Assembly: GCA_018369015.1 (NCBI GenBank)
Contig: JAGZDD010000097.1
Coordinates: forward strand, 1 to 14,133
Source: Clostridiales bacterium
GTDB lineage: Bacteria > Bacillota > Clostridia > Lachnospirales > Lachnospiraceae
Length of the DNA stretch: 14,133 nucleotides
Reading direction: 5' to 3'
Shown: piece after piece, positions 13,490-14,133 of the stretch
Layout: each line of letters opens with the position of its first letter
How positions within the stretch are numbered: position 1 is the first letter of the stretch
Notes under the pieces: model-generated
The model's input: only the letters and a program-made list of their open reading frames with translations
What the model was told of the DNA's origin: nothing
Database searches by the model: none
Position numbers and translations under genes: made by a program

Positions 13490-14133
13490 AAAGCCACCTC
13501 CACAAGCTTTTTTATAATCGTATCAAAATCCATTCCGGCGCCCTTCATCATGCCGGGATAACGGCTATGGGCAGTAAAGCCGGGGATTGTGTTGATTTCG
13601 TTAAAAACAATATCTTTTTGCTTTGTAAAAAACATATCGACACGGGCAAAAATATCACATTCGAGAGTACGGTAGAGCAGCAGGGCCGTTTCCTTAATGC
13701 GTTTTTTGTCTTCGTCAGAAATGCGGGCAGGCATATGAATTTTGGAAGTTTTCAGTGTATATTTTTCGTTATAATCAAAAAATCCTTCGGATAATTCAAT
13801 TTCATCCACCTCTCCGATGATCAGACTTTCACGGCCGCAAACCGCGCAGCCGACCTCAAAACCGTCAACAGACTCCTCAATGAGTACCTTGTGGTCGTGG
13901 GCAAAGGCGGCTTTAAGTGCGCCTGTAAGCTGTCCTGAATGAATGACCCGGGTGAAACCAAAGGAAGATCCTGCATTGGCCGGCTTTACAAAAACCGGGT
14001 AGCCCATGGCCTCTACATTTCTTGCAAGCTCGCTGCCGCTGATCCGATCATAGTCGTGAAGGACAATAGACCTTGGAACCTTGATACCTGCCTGGCTGGC
14101 CAGACGGTGGGCAATATCTTTGTCCATACAAAG
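13486..14133 (-). CDS. vanG: D-Ala-D-Ser ligase, VanG-type (partial, 5' end outside window)
   Basis: The visible 215 residues are the C-terminal part of an ATP-grasp D-Ala-D-X ligase. The frame is still open at the window edge (the ATG at 14127 is internal). Marks are YPVFVKPANAGSSFGF, EVGCAV, the omega-loop segment FFDYNEKYTLKTSKIHMPA, and FARVDMFF with FNEINTIPGFTAHSRYPGMM. EKY-T-L in the omega loop is the VanG/VanC-like form; ordinary Ddl enzymes have Y-x-x-K-Y. It would join D-Ala to D-Ser using ATP. It stops inside the VanXY start codon. Sensor and regulator genes (vanU, vanR, vanS) typical of vanG operons would lie outside the window, if present. Confidence 0.85.
   Translation of the reverse strand, partial: LCMDKDIAHRLASQAGIKVPRSIVLHDYDRISGSELARNVEAMGYPVFVKPANAGSSFGFTRVIHSGQLTGALKAAFAHDHKVLIEESVDGFEVGCAVCGRESLIIGEVDEIELSEGFFDYNEKYTLKTSKIHMPARISDEDKKRIKETALLLYRTLECDIFARVDMFFTKQKDIVFNEINTIPGFTAHSRYPGMMKGAGMDFDTIIKKLVEVAL

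Overview
The window reads as a chromosomal segment of a spore-forming, low-to-medium GC Firmicute, most likely a gut Lachnospiraceae-type clostridium. The reasons are strong AGGAGG-type ribosome binding sites, a GerW/YtfJ sporulation protein, an alpha/beta-type small acid-soluble spore protein, the Bacillus/Clostridium gene order rpmB / yloU-fakA / recG, and a DUF6382-FHA protein next to a membrane-anchored deacetylase. The genus cannot be fixed from the sequence alone.

Layout. (1) 1-4826, plus strand: the 3' end of an unrecognised gene, then a DUF2953 membrane protein, gerW, a 45-residue membrane protein, a DUF6382-FHA protein and a membrane-anchored NodB-like polysaccharide deacetylase. This looks like one envelope/sporulation operon. 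(2) 4827-5058: an intergenic gap with two palindromic elements and a terminator that works best for the minus-strand rpmB. (3) 5059-5244, minus: rpmB (ribosomal protein L28), divergent from (4) 5480-9638, plus: the Asp23/YloU-like protein, fakA and recG. (5) 9639-10563: recG terminator, the largest palindromic element, a sporulation-type promoter, a SASP gene, a 256-nt array of three branched hairpins, and a strong terminator. (6) 10564-14133, minus: a tightly packed vanG-type glycopeptide-resistance module. Reading in transcription order it holds a D-Ala-D-Ser ligase (5' end outside the window), a VanXY-type peptidase, and VanT split into a membrane acyltransferase-like subunit and a serine/alanine racemase subunit.

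How the genes work together. The last module makes a coherent pathway: the racemase half of VanT makes D-Ser, the ligase joins D-Ala to D-Ser, and VanXY removes D-Ala-D-Ala. Precursors then end in D-Ala-D-Ser, which binds vancomycin weakly. FakA phosphorylates fatty acids, RecG remodels replication forks, and L28 is part of the 50S ribosome.

The least expected signal is a family of palindromic intergenic elements bounded by GTAACAGTTCAGCC / GGCTGAACTGTTAC. It occurs as 97- and 164-bp full copies and as shorter, degenerate copies. One full copy is flanked by a perfect 8-bp direct repeat. GTAA ends with 8-bp duplications suggest IS66-type non-autonomous elements (MITEs). A second, different repeat system is the hairpin array after the SASP gene, which contains two tandem paralogous modules.
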